DNA of 64,000 bases, taken from positions 744,001 through 808,000 of the forward strand of contig FMBT01000291.1 of the NCBI GenBank assembly GCA_900095095.1, written 5' to 3'. Position 1 is the first letter of the stretch; every line of letters starts with the position of its first letter. A program made the translations under genes and the position numbers. This DNA comes from Fragilariopsis cylindrus CCMP1102 (taxonomy: Eukaryota; Bacillariophyta; Bacillariophyceae; Bacillariales; Bacillariaceae). The notes under the pieces are model-generated. The model did not search any database and had not been told where the DNA came from. It was given only the letters and a program-made list of their open reading frames with translations. Below are positions 11,735 through 22,200 of this stretch, one piece after another.

Positions 11735-12187
11735 TTAGTCGCGACGACGAAGACTCATCAAGCCCATCTTCTGGGAGAGCTGGTAGTCTTCCTCATACTC
11801 ATTGTCAATCTCGACATTAGGTAGTAGATCACTGACCTGATCTTCATCTTCGTCATCGTCATTCGAAGCGGCGTCTGGATCAACAGTACTAGCATCATCA
11901 TCATCATCATCATTCGAAGCGTCTGGATCAACAGTATCATCGTCATCATCATCATCAGCAGCAGCATCAGCATCTAAAGGAACTCGACGTTGTGGAAGAG
12001 GACTGGAGATATCTTCTTCTTCTTCTTCAATGGTAGGAGCGCCCTTGTCACGGATATGCTTCTTGATAGCATCGTTAATTAATGATTCAATGAATTCAAC
12101 AATAGGATTGTCGCCATCATTAGCAGCACCACCACCACCATCTTCATTCGATTCGATACTGATAGTAACGGAAAAGGATGTCTTCAT
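11735..12187 (-). CDS. Small acidic protein, unrecognised (150 aa)
   Basis: ATG at 12187. The N-terminal 55 residues look folded (FIESLINDAIKKHIRDKG helix). The middle is a run of Asp/Glu/Ala repeats (three DPDASNDDD-like units). The tail has NVEIDNEYEEDYQLS and ends in RRRD. It lies inside the TIR element and is transcribed away from the gene at 12652 from a shared palindromic promoter. Acidic domains of this sort occur in histone- or DNA-mimic and chromatin-binding proteins, but nothing here proves a function. The repeat runs at 11880-11960 are trinucleotide-based. Confidence 0.6.
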   Translation of the reverse strand: MKTSFSVTISIESNEDGGGGAANDGDNPIVEFIESLINDAIKKHIRDKGAPTIEEEEEDISSPLPQRRVPLDADAAADDDDDDDTVDPDASNDDDDDDASTVDPDAASNDDDEDEDQVSDLLPNVEIDNEYEEDYQLSQKMGLMSLRRRD

Positions 12188-12190
12188 TGT

Positions 12191-12560
12191 TTTTGTTGTT
12201 TTGTTTATTTTCTATTTATAATTTATGAGGATAACGTTACTGTAGTAATAATAATAAGAAGAAGAAGAATAATGATAATAATAAGTGAGTACAACAAGTT
12301 GAGTCGTTGTGTCGACGCCAACTTTCTTAAGAGAGAACCAACAGACAGATTCTCCACAAGGAGAGAAGCATTGCTAGAATAATAATAATTACTATTCTAA
12401 AAATGCTTCTCTCTGTCTGTTAGACGTCTCTTAAGAAAGTTGGCAACTCAACTCGACTCGACTCAACTCAACTCGTTTTATTATCATTCCTATTATTATT
12501 ATTACTACAGTAACGTTATCCTCACAAATTATAAATAGAAAACAATACAATACAATACAA
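12191..12560. promoter_or_regulatory. Imperfect palindrome (inverted duplication) forming a divergent promoter
   Basis: Two arms of roughly 165-190 bp are inverted copies around a centre near 12385-12395. Each arm carries, from outside in, tctatttataattt, gaggataacgttactgtag, an AT-triplet run, gttgagt, ccaactttcttaagaga, aacagacag and ggagagaagcatt or close variants. The outer ends reach the starts of the two divergent genes (ATG at 12187 minus, 12652 plus). A third partial copy of the outermost part follows at about 12585-12615. Each gene therefore has the same upstream sequence in the same relative orientation, which predicts co-expression. Confidence 0.8.
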
Positions 12561-12651
12561 GCACGACGACGTATTATTACTACTGTTATCTTCATAAATT
12601 ATAAATATAAAATAAGCAACAACAGCAACAACAAACACCATCACCAACACC

Positions 12652-13014
12652 ATGACCGACAATCGAATTAGAATGCAGTGTCCGATGTGGGAGAGATCTA
12701 GTCGGCCTGGTTTAGGATTTAACGGCAGTATTGCAATTGACTCCGTCTTGAAGAGGCTCCAAGTGTATGATGATATTAAGTGGCCATCAGTACCGTTCCC
12801 TGAATTAGTTATTTCACTTACTGGTGTTGGTGTTAACATCAGATTCAAACCGACCAAGAGCAAGAATAACAATCACAGGATGGGGAGGATGACTATCACA
12901 TCTTCTACAGCTACTGTATTCCCTTCTATTATTCATGCTGATGAAGTATTCACTTTCCATATTTCATTAGAAGACAGCAACACCATCATCGGTATGATTA
13001 ATTCATGGAATTAA
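12652..13014 (+). CDS. Small protein, unrecognised (120 aa)
   Basis: ATG at 12652, divergent from the acidic gene. Mixed alpha/beta composition without low complexity; features are a conserved-looking ELVISLTGVGVNIRFKP strand region, a basic NNNHRMGRMT patch and a hydrophobic end. I do not recognise a family. No signal peptide or TM segment. Because it shares the palindromic promoter with an acidic partner, the two could form a complex, but that is inference. Lies between the Ulp1-like gene and the nested copia element. Confidence 0.6.
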   Translation: MTDNRIRMQCPMWERSSRPGLGFNGSIAIDSVLKRLQVYDDIKWPSVPFPELVISLTGVGVNIRFKPTKSKNNNHRMGRMTITSSTATVFPSIIHADEVFTFHISLEDSNTIIGMINSWN

Positions 13015-13716
13015 AATCGAAATGAATTGCGTTGATGTATTGAATCGAATCGAATCATAAATCGAATCAAATCATAAATCTAATACTAGTATAATTACAA
13101 AGATAAAGATAAAGTTTATAATATAAATACTATTATTACTATTTATTTACAAAACGTATTTGAAATAAAGAAGACAGCGACGAGATGAGCCTATTACATC
13201 TTGTTCTATATTGAATATTAATACAAAAATAGCAGTAGCAGTTGCAATGCAAGAACGTTTCTGCCTTCGCTTATTTACCTTCTCGTCGTACACGTAGTCA
13301 TCTACATCTGTCTAGATCTCACTAATAGTAAAGTTAAACCTTCTCCATCCGCACAGAAAACCTTGATTGACGGACGGAAAAGAGTACCACAACGAGTGAA
13401 GTCAGATTAAACATGAATATTACTTTACTTGGGCATTAAGACAAGGATCGATGGATGGAATATAATTGCTTTACAATCAGTGCAGGATTGACGGATGGAT
13501 ACTTCGAGGGAAGGCAAGTTGACTGCAATGTGTGAAGGCCCTACAACTTGTACAGGAAAAGGAGTAGTTATAGTACTATATGTCCCCTTCAACGAAAACA
13601 ACAACGAAAACCTAAGGTAATATTATATCAGTCTACAATTGAACTACAAACTTGTTCATTATATTATTAAAAGAGGTGATAATATTAGAGTTCTGCGGAT
13701 CTGGAACTATATCTTC
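13015..13716. other. Spacer with element motif and start of minisatellite
   Basis: Includes an aatcgaatc/aatcataaatc microsatellite (13035-13085). At 13340-13560 the element spacer motif appears in inverted orientation (gattgacggatgga, tttacaatcag). From about 13635 the first copy of the minisatellite that received the copia insertion is seen. No gene. Confidence 0.5.
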
Positions 13717-13721
13717 ATAAT
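13717..13721. repeat. Target-site duplication ATAAT, left copy
   Basis: ATAAT directly precedes the left LTR and recurs directly after the right LTR at 25961-25965. A 5 bp duplication is the normal Ty1/copia signature. Confidence 0.9.
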
Positions 13722-13985
13722 TAATAGAGCGTTACAAGCAGTAAGTAGTCAAATAGGTTTAGACTAAAGTAGAAATTATGAGTACTAGCTATTGTAATGA
13801 GTCGGGTCTGTATCGTATCGTATATCGCAAGTGAATGCGATATCGTATATGAAAGTCAGTCCTGAGTGATTCTTGAGTCACTAGTATTCGGAGTCGTAGT
13901 CGATATCATGCGCGCAAGCGCGTGATATAATAACTTATATGAGATAATCAGAAGCCGGTACGCTATCTCCAGCTACCGTCTGTTA
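13722..13985 (-). repeat. 3' LTR of nested copia element
   Basis: 264 bp. On the plus strand it begins taatagagcg and ends ccgtctgtta; the ends are short imperfect inverted repeats (TAAtAGA / TAACAGA) rather than TG..CA. Contains internal palindromes such as gcgcgcaagcgcgtg and a duplicated gatatcgtat segment. Confidence 0.93.
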
Positions 13986-13998
13986 CTCCCCTTTATTT
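13986..13998 (-). other. Polypurine tract
   Basis: In sense orientation AAATAAAGGGGAG lies directly against the 3' LTR, the expected position for plus-strand priming. Confidence 0.8.
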
Positions 13999-14370
13999 CA
14001 CATAAGGTATTATTTGTATCGTATACAAGGATTCTCTTAAAAAACCTTTTTAGGAAAAAGAGAAAACTTTACTTTATCTTTTATCCAAAAGATATTTGAT
14101 AATTTGTTTGTTTGCTTGTTGTTTTCGTAGGCAGGTGGTATTCGCACATGGTGGGTTGTAAAATGTGTGAACAAAACTTAGAATATAATTTTGCAATCCT
14201 TTATATTTCTTCATTAACAATACAATCTTCATCATTGTATCATCCTTCAAAATATGTCGATTCTGGCAAAATTTATTTATCGTAATGGAGTATCACGATA
14301 TGTTGTATAATTTCTTTCTTCATTGTAATAAATTTTACAATGTTCAGATCTTCATTCACCGTAACACGAT
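13999..14370. other. 3' untranslated region of nested copia element
   Basis: About 370 bp between the RT ORF stop and the polypurine tract. AT-rich with several short attgta/tacaat inverted motifs. No ORF. Confidence 0.55.
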
Positions 14371-16719
14371 TTACGATGGTTCAAGATTCTTGTTTGTTTT
14401 CGAATGAGGGTTTCTTGTCTTCGAAGTAGGTGGTGTATAATGCCGATATGGTATTGGTGCATCTAGAATATCCACCGATTTGTCGTCTTTATGGGTATTC
14501 AGTTGACGAAACAGATATGGATGCGCTAAACGATGAAAAACACTTGGTCCTAGTGGTTTTGTTAGGATATCTGCGATGTTTTGTTCTGATCGGACATGTC
14601 CAAATCGAACAAAACCAGCAGCAATTGCTTCGCGTATCCGCATGATTTGACAAGATAGATGTTTCTTCTTGATCTTTGATGATGGTAGTGTTGTATTTAC
14701 AACCACTGATAAATTATCTCCAAGTAATTCACTTCTCTTTTCAACTCTTATACCAAGACATCTTAATTTGTATCTCATTTCAATGATTAGATCAATTGCC
14801 ATTCGAGCTGCAATCATTTCAGATCCAAATGTAGATGTTTCGACTGTACGTTGACGTTTTGAAACCCAAATAATTGGTGTGTTGTTAATTAGTAACAATA
14901 TACCTGTAACTGATCGACGTGTTACATTGTTTCTTGCATGATCAGCATCAACATACACAGTAAGTTTTACAGGATCACCATAAGGGTCTGGGGATTTTTC
15001 AGGTATATCTTCAATGGCATCCGGAAAGAATTCACTCCAATCACAATCACGATGAAATGTTGCAAGTTTTCTTCCTGGTGGATCAGAAGAATCGATTGTT
15101 AGCATGGCTCTGGGATGTTGTTTTAAGTATCCGAATATACGTTGTAGTGCTAGAAGATGACCTTCTCGTGGTGCTACTGTATATTGAGCCAAAGTATTGA
15201 CAGCAAAATGAATATCAAATCTTCCTAGTGTAACCATCCAATTTGCACTTCCAAGTAGTGAACGGTATTTTGATTGTTCTTTGGCAGAGATCAGTTTTGA
15301 ATTATCTAGCTCAGCATGATAAAGAGGGTCGTGTGGTACAGTAACTTTACGAAACGTAGTTTCACACATCCGTTCTAAATTTTCCATACAATTCTTGATA
15401 TATGTATGACTTGAAAGACCAAATTTTATATTATGTTCTTCCCATGTAGGAGGATATTTAACAACGTCACCTCCAAGGTAAAATTGTGGGTATCCAACGC
15501 CCTTCATCGTATAAAATTCTTCGAGATAATGAATAATTTTCTCTGGTTCTTTTGAAAAACACATTACGTCATCAACATATCGTGCAATATATTCATAACT
15601 TCCGTCAGCTGTTTTTCTCATCCATAGATCATGATCAGCTCTTGATGGTCGGAAGTGAATACGTCGAAGTTTTGCAGATAATGATTCATGGAAACGTGCT
15701 GCTCCAGTCTTCGTTCCATAAACTGATTTACTCAAGATGAGTCGTTTTCCTTCAAGTTCTGGTCCAAATTCTGGTCCAGCAATGATGAATAGTTTCTCCG
15801 TAGTAAATGATGTGAGGAAAGCGTTTCCAACGTCTCCCGCAACACATTTTAAATTATTCATTTGGGCCAATAAGAATCCCATTCGAATTGCTTCAATCGA
15901 TACGACAGGTGCAAAACAGTCTTCTTTATGAACTGGAGGAGATCTGTTACCATCAATAACTAATCTTGCTTTCCGTCTTCCATCGACTTTACAAGCAAAT
16001 ATTAGATGATATGGTACTCGTCTGTATCCTGGCGGTGTAGGCTCGCCTTCTTGAAGTGGTTTGAATGAGTTAAATTCATGAATTATTTGGTATAATTCTT
16101 TATCAATTGATTGTTTCCAAAGTAGATTTCCATTTGAATCGTCAACTAACTTTGATGATTTTGCGGATTTTGGTATTTCTACTCCAAACTCGTATTTCTT
16201 ACCAGTAATAACTGATGTTCGATAAGTTTGTATCATGGTTGTTAATGTTTTATCGGAATCGATGTATTTTGGTATCCATTCCCAACCAGGCTTATAAATT
16301 AAATCATTTTGATATGCATATCTAACACATAACCATGGATCGTCCATACGTAAATCATCAAGAGGAATATTTTGTTTTGGTGTGTTTTCATCAGGCCATT
16401 GTATTTTCATGTACACTTTTCGTTCCTCATCATCATGAAGATGTTGTACATGATGCGATAAGATAGTCTTCGGAGTCCAATGTGCAACGTCTGGATCCGG
16501 TGAAAACATATCATTCAGCTTGTCTAAGTAAGAGTGATATGCTCGTAATTCTTCAACATTATCAATCGGTTTCATTTGAATGTGTTGTACTTTTGGAAAT
16601 ACACTTTCAACTTCAAATCGAGATATCGGAGGTAATGCCGTAGTTGATAATGGTTTAACGATAGCAGATGATGTAAACATAATAATTCCTAGTTTTGCAA
16701 TGGTGTTTATACATTTCAT
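14371..16719 (-). CDS. Copia reverse transcriptase - RNase H (782 codon ORF)
   Basis: RT motifs: RRKARLVIDGN near residue 250, GDVGNAFL near 300, the SKSVYGTKTGAARFHE stretch, and the catalytic YVDD near 385. RNase H follows with VYVDADHARN (about 590), a downstream SEMIAAR stretch and a terminal NIADILTKPL. A roughly 50-residue hydrophobic segment opens the ORF (MKCINTIAKLGIIMFTSS). Its ATG overlaps the integrase ORF stop as ATGA (16716-16719). This could be a coupled stop-start or, as the frame shift also fits one missing base, an artefact splitting one polyprotein. No inactivating change seen in catalytic motifs. Confidence 0.92.
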   Translation of the reverse strand: MKCINTIAKLGIIMFTSSAIVKPLSTTALPPISRFEVESVFPKVQHIQMKPIDNVEELRAYHSYLDKLNDMFSPDPDVAHWTPKTILSHHVQHLHDDEERKVYMKIQWPDENTPKQNIPLDDLRMDDPWLCVRYAYQNDLIYKPGWEWIPKYIDSDKTLTTMIQTYRTSVITGKKYEFGVEIPKSAKSSKLVDDSNGNLLWKQSIDKELYQIIHEFNSFKPLQEGEPTPPGYRRVPYHLIFACKVDGRRKARLVIDGNRSPPVHKEDCFAPVVSIEAIRMGFLLAQMNNLKCVAGDVGNAFLTSFTTEKLFIIAGPEFGPELEGKRLILSKSVYGTKTGAARFHESLSAKLRRIHFRPSRADHDLWMRKTADGSYEYIARYVDDVMCFSKEPEKIIHYLEEFYTMKGVGYPQFYLGGDVVKYPPTWEEHNIKFGLSSHTYIKNCMENLERMCETTFRKVTVPHDPLYHAELDNSKLISAKEQSKYRSLLGSANWMVTLGRFDIHFAVNTLAQYTVAPREGHLLALQRIFGYLKQHPRAMLTIDSSDPPGRKLATFHRDCDWSEFFPDAIEDIPEKSPDPYGDPVKLTVYVDADHARNNVTRRSVTGILLLINNTPIIWVSKRQRTVETSTFGSEMIAARMAIDLIIEMRYKLRCLGIRVEKRSELLGDNLSVVVNTTLPSSKIKKKHLSCQIMRIREAIAAGFVRFGHVRSEQNIADILTKPLGPSVFHRLAHPYLFRQLNTHKDDKSVDILDAPIPYRHYTPPTSKTRNPHSKTNKNLEPS

Positions 16720-19172
16720 AGGTAGAGTTTCTTTTCGTAGTCTTGAAGATCGTCTACCATTTGTTTCATCTTTCTCGGTATCAGGTATATATTTTTAGAT
16801 GAAATAGCATCTCCCCTATCCTTTTCAATCGTAACTTCCTTCTTCGATGAAATTGTAGCTCCCCTGTCTTCAGAAGTAGAAGCTCCCCTTTTCGCTGAAG
16901 TTTTAGCTCCCCTATCTGTTGGAATAGTAGCTTTCTTTTTCGTTGAAATATGAGGTGTCGTTTTACCAGGAGGTAATTCTTCGTTGAAACGATATTCATG
17001 AGGATAAATTTTATAGAGATCAATACTTTCACGTATTTGTTCCATATCCAAATCTTCATTATCATTATCATCATATCTGATGTGCCACATTTGATTATGA
17101 TTGTCATCCGTCCATGTAAAGGTAACTGTACCAACGTAAATTCCATCATGAAATCGTTTTGATATACGTTTTCCGACTAATGTTGGAGTTAGTTGTTCGT
17201 TTATTTTTGTAGTATCCTCAGTATGCGGTGGTTGAATTTCATTTTTATGTGTAACTGTTGATGAAGGTTTCTTGGCATCTGTCTTTTGACGTTTTAGATC
17301 TTTACGTAGAGGTATCGCTGTTGATGAAAAACGTAATTCAGACTCCCCTGTATATGGATCATCTTGTGCAAGATGTAGTTCAAGCATTTTGTCAACTGAT
17401 GGTGGTACTAAGCATAAATCTGGTAATTCAAGTATTGAATCAAATTTTGATATTCGTTCAGTTGATGGTTCAAAAAATTGTTCCGGATCCGTATCCGCAT
17501 CAAGATTTAATTCATCATGATCATATTTATCCATTGTGTCCATATCAGATGGTGTTGGATGCCATGTTTCCGATGGTTGTCTAAGTTTCGGTCGGACTGA
17601 AGTATCTAGTGTCGACCCGTCCCATCTTACTCTTTTGTTAGAAGTAAATGGTCTGACGACGCTGACACTTACGACTTGTTTTGTTTGATCATCATATATT
17701 AGAAATGTAAGATCATCTCCAACATTGTTACTGCATCCAACGAAATATCCAGGTCGTTCTCTTGATTCTGGAAATTTATCAACATGATCAAGGTATAACA
17801 CTCTTTCCCAAAAGACGAATTGTAGATACTTTGATATATCTCGAGTAATACCATCTCTTGCTGTAGCAGGGATGAACTTTCTTTCATTGTTCCATGTATG
17901 ATTATGTATGTCAGCTAGGTAATTTGCAGCCAAGAACCAAGTCCATACTGGTGCTCCAGTCATATCTAACAATACATGTAGTGCAGCTTTCATCCATCGA
18001 ACTCCGCCGCTTTCACAAACATTTTGTTGTTGGTTATCAACTTCTGAAAATTGATCCTTTACCAAATGTTCTCTGTTGAAATCCTTGACCTTGTCACTAT
18101 TTGCTTCCCCCGCATTATCACGTCGTAAGATACTTGGTATTCCATGGTCTCGAATAAAATCTTTATAGGCCATTAAGAAACCTTCTCCACCTGGTCTATG
18201 TCCATATATTTGAATACATGTTGTTTTCATTCCATAAAATATATGAGCATTAACGAATCCATTAGCAACATCTGCGCAGTTACAATAGAATTTGTCTGTA
18301 GAAATTCCTTCATTAATTCTTCTTGTATTAAGGAAAGGGAATCTTGCTTTTACATGTTTCCGTAGTGGATATCGAATGATGAGTCTCGCTAGTTGTGTTG
18401 TATTAGCAAGTGTTTTTCGTACAATCTCAATTGGTCTGAATCCGAGAAAAGGTCTAAGTTTCTGAGGATCTAAGTCTTTGTGTAAAACTCTGTGCCAGGT
18501 TTTAACTGCACATGCATGAGCATCACGATCATCTTTGTGTAGAAGTTGAGGTGGTAGTTCAAGTTCTTCATCAGTTAGATCATATTGTTGATTAGTGAAA
18601 AGTATCCGATGTAGATTAATGTTTGAAAATATGGGATCATCACCATCTTCGTGAGTCTTTAATAATCTCAAATATTTTTCTTCTTCCTTGTTCCTTTGTT
18701 CACTTGGAGTTCGATTTAGTGGTAGTCCGACTAAATCATCATATCCTTGTTTTGAAAGGAAGCTATCAATATTTGTAAAAGTATCAAAAGATGGTAGTTC
18801 ATTTAATACGTTCATCGGTTCTGGTTCAAATGAATTTGCAATAAATGCCTTGGTTGGCTCTTTTCGTACATTAGATATTGTTGGAAAGGTATCGTCTCGC
18901 TTTATTGATGCAATGGTCGGACGACGTAGACATGATGCTTGTCGGAAATTTATTGTAGTCGGAATCGGTTTCGGTGTGATTGGTGTTGAATCTCTTGGTG
19001 ACCCCAATGTTGAATACGATGTTTTATCTTCTTGTATACACGTTGCTGATGTAGTTTCAAGTTTCTTGACTTCTTCATATTCATCATCATTCAACGATGA
19101 TTCATCATCTCGTGATAACATTATTGGAGTCGGTGCAGATGGGTAAGATACTTTTGTGTCTTCATATTTCAC
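16716..19172 (-). CDS. Copia integrase ORF with Tudor-like C-terminal domain
   Basis: 818 codons. The integrase core has Asp near 297 (ADVANGF), Asp near 350 (RRDNAGEANS) and Glu near 384 (NVCESGG), a D-D-34-E arrangement. It is followed by the copia fold end (WTWFLAANYLADIHNHTW) and the RPGYFVG stretch. Around 665-720 sits a Tudor/chromo-like segment (GKRISKRFHDGIYVGTV, WHIRYDDNDNEDL) of the type seen in plant and algal Tudor-like readers. The tail holds six to seven KKxTI-RGA repeats. The annotated first codon is GTG, and upstream coding-like sequence meets the gag-protease ORF after a one-base shift in AAGGG at about 19208, so the natural product is probably gag-pol. Confidence 0.9.
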   Translation of the reverse strand: MKYEDTKVSYPSAPTPIMLSRDDESSLNDDEYEEVKKLETTSATCIQEDKTSYSTLGSPRDSTPITPKPIPTTINFRQASCLRRPTIASIKRDDTFPTISNVRKEPTKAFIANSFEPEPMNVLNELPSFDTFTNIDSFLSKQGYDDLVGLPLNRTPSEQRNKEEEKYLRLLKTHEDGDDPIFSNINLHRILFTNQQYDLTDEELELPPQLLHKDDRDAHACAVKTWHRVLHKDLDPQKLRPFLGFRPIEIVRKTLANTTQLARLIIRYPLRKHVKARFPFLNTRRINEGISTDKFYCNCADVANGFVNAHIFYGMKTTCIQIYGHRPGGEGFLMAYKDFIRDHGIPSILRRDNAGEANSDKVKDFNREHLVKDQFSEVDNQQQNVCESGGVRWMKAALHVLLDMTGAPVWTWFLAANYLADIHNHTWNNERKFIPATARDGITRDISKYLQFVFWERVLYLDHVDKFPESRERPGYFVGCSNNVGDDLTFLIYDDQTKQVVSVSVVRPFTSNKRVRWDGSTLDTSVRPKLRQPSETWHPTPSDMDTMDKYDHDELNLDADTDPEQFFEPSTERISKFDSILELPDLCLVPPSVDKMLELHLAQDDPYTGESELRFSSTAIPLRKDLKRQKTDAKKPSSTVTHKNEIQPPHTEDTTKINEQLTPTLVGKRISKRFHDGIYVGTVTFTWTDDNHNQMWHIRYDDNDNEDLDMEQIRESIDLYKIYPHEYRFNEELPPGKTTPHISTKKKATIPTDRGAKTSAKRGASTSEDRGATISSKKEVTIEKDRGDAISSKNIYLIPRKMKQMVDDLQDYEKKLYL

Positions 19173-19201
19173 GTTAGTGTTAGGGCAGCAGGTATCGGTT
19201 T

Positions 19202-22200
19202 TTACCAGCCCTTGCGAAAATTTTCATTACGAATTTGAAGTCGTTCTTGTATTAATTTTCTGTTCATATCACTTAATAGACTCTCACGATGTGCTTGGTC
19301 CCTTTCTTCAGTTTCAATATCTTCTATTAATTTTTCTAATCCTTGTAATCGTAATTGTCTGTCTTGATTATATAGGTTTCTAAGGTATACAGACGGTTTT
19401 ATTTCATACGGACTGTCCTTTTCTTTGTCTTCGTCTAACATTTGTTGTAGTATTTCAGATAGTGATCTTTCGTTGTCCACTCTGTTAAAAATTTCTTCAA
19501 CTTTGTCTAGATATGGTGACATACAAGCATCCGACAGATCGAGAATTCCATAACATTTTGCTACATCGTTTATCATGTCGTTTCGAATTTTTCCGATAAG
19601 ATGTTTACCTTCCAATTTTGTCATTGATTCATAATTATGTTTTCTAAGTTGATTATGTGCCATTTCATCAATCATTTCTAAATCGCCTGGTGCTAATTCT
19701 GATTGTATCCAATCATATTTTGTATCTTGAATATTAATTGTTTGTTCAAGTAATGCATCTAATTTGCTTGAAGCAAGCATAACGTTTTTACCTGAGACAC
19801 TAATTGTTTCAGCTTCGAATGTTTCTTGGTATCCCTGAGATGATTCATCTGGATCAATAGTATCGTCTTCAAAAATTGGTTGGTCTAATCGTTGTGTCAA
19901 TTCATCATCATCATCAACTGGAGCAACTTGAGGTTCTGTAGTTGCAGCGTTAATAGCAGCAGTATTCAAGATTGAATTGGTGGTAACAGGTGCAGCTGTT
20001 GCAGTTATCGTAGTTTGCGATTCTGAAGTTACGTTAGATGATATGTCTTCAGGAAAATCCTTATATCTATAACGTTGTGGTAGCCATGGTGATTTAGAAA
20101 CAATTTCATGGATATTGTAACGACTGTCATCACCTTCTTCATATGGTAATATTTGTATTCCCATAATTGCTCCACGGTCTTCCATCGGGACATGGATATC
20201 TTCATTAATCTCCAAACGTTGAAGTCCCATGACTCTTGGATTAGATCGGTGAACATGTGATGTTGAACATGAATCAATAACTTTCCCATATTCACGTATC
20301 TGATATTCAGATAAAAGTGTTGTAGATGAGTGTGCTAAGTATGGTGATTCATGAATGAGGAGAAGTATGATGTCTCCTGATTGATCCTTTGTCTTTAAGT
20401 ATGCTGAGACAATTGGCACTCTTTCTGATTGAGTTGTTGCCGGATCATATCCTACCAGTCGTGCATATCTTTTTGTACGGTTAATAACGTGTGCATGTTT
20501 TCCCAAGATACATGAATCAGCTCCACCGTCTGAAATTCCGAAGATTTTCCCTTCATGTACACATTTGTATGCTAAGCGGTAGTTTGCTTTGATATCAATT
20601 GTGTCTTCATCATCATAAAACTCTCCATATACAGATGTCATATGAACGTTACGTATTTCATTAATGAATTCATCTTCATAATCTTCCATTTCTTCATCGA
20701 TGCTTTCATCATCATCAAGTAATCCAGATATTCCTAACTCTTGTATACATTGTATTGCTGTTAAGGTTTTACGAACGTCAAGTGGTGGTTTATTCAATGT
20801 CGGGTATTGTTGGCCGATTGATGCTTTATCTTTGCTTGTATCTTTAGGCTTCTTACGTTGTTCATCACGTATTTCTTGTCGAATCCGGGTAATCTGTTTC
20901 TTGAGGGTTTCATCTAACTTATTCCATAGTTCTGGTGGTACACTAAGGTTTAATCTCGTTGGATCCTTCTTGAATACATTATAAACAGCCCGAGCTGCAT
21001 CTAGCTTTGGATGTTTGTTACCGTTTTCTGTAAACTTGTCTTGAAACGCCACATATGCATTGGTAACTTCGTCTCTTAATTCATCTAAATTGTTAATTTC
21101 ACGAATATCAGAAGTCGCAGTTAGTAGGTGAGTCGGAAGTATTCCATCTCGTTGCGTTTTTCCATAATGTTTTCCTCTCTTGATTAAATATTTAAATTCA
21201 CTTGTCCATGGATCATCTCTTGATCTTATTTGGTCAAATAAATAATGCATAGTAGGTATTTGGTCAATGATATTATGTTCAAGTTGGTCAATGATTTGAT
21301 CTTTTCTTAATGTTGGATCCAAACGTTGCATCTTCAATATGTTCGTTTGTAGGCTGTTCATGTACGTTTCAAATGGCATCTTTGATGGATAAAATTTCTT
21401 ATTTATTTCATCACGAAGTTTCCATTTTGTTTCTTGTTCTGTATCTCCACCGTTGACAAAGGCTGCCAACAAGTTCACCACTGCATATACACCATCGCCA
21501 CGTGCGCTTGTGATTTCCGGAATGTTTTCAGGATCATCAATAGTTGTCGTAAGGACTCCAGATAACCAACTGATATCAAACATACACTGTTGGGCTGTAA
21601 TACCGAATCGATCCCAGAAGGTACCGCTGTGGATGTGGTGTTTGTTTAACTGATATTCATTGACAAAATTTTCATCTATAAGGTAGCTTGTTCCGTTTTG
21701 TAACATAATTCCAAATAATCTGGTCTTATATGTCTCAAATGTATCCTTGTTTCCATTCCAATGCAGGTCTTTTCGTGAGATTGATGATCTGTACTTGATT
21801 CCTCGAACAGATGTTCCCATCGATGTTTCTTGAGATTGATCTTGATATGCTGCTGCTGCAGCATGAGAATATGGTGTTTCTGGCATATTATACGCTCGGA
21901 CATTGTTAGGATGATTCTGTTGAGGTGTAGGATATCCATATCCACCATTTGACGTATGAGGTGCTTGAGCACATCCTTGCGTTATTGGTGAACCAAAACG
22001 TATAGCTAAATCAGCTGCGCTTGCATTTGGGTGCATGCGATGATATTCTTCTTGAGCATTTCTTCGTTGGAAGTGCGGATTTCTAGTCAACTGTGGTCGA
22101 AATGGTACATTCGTATTTGATAATGGAGGACGGTACATGTCACCACTTGGGCTTCCGCTTCCACCTTGACGGTATGTTGCTAGTGGTGATCTCTGCGCAA

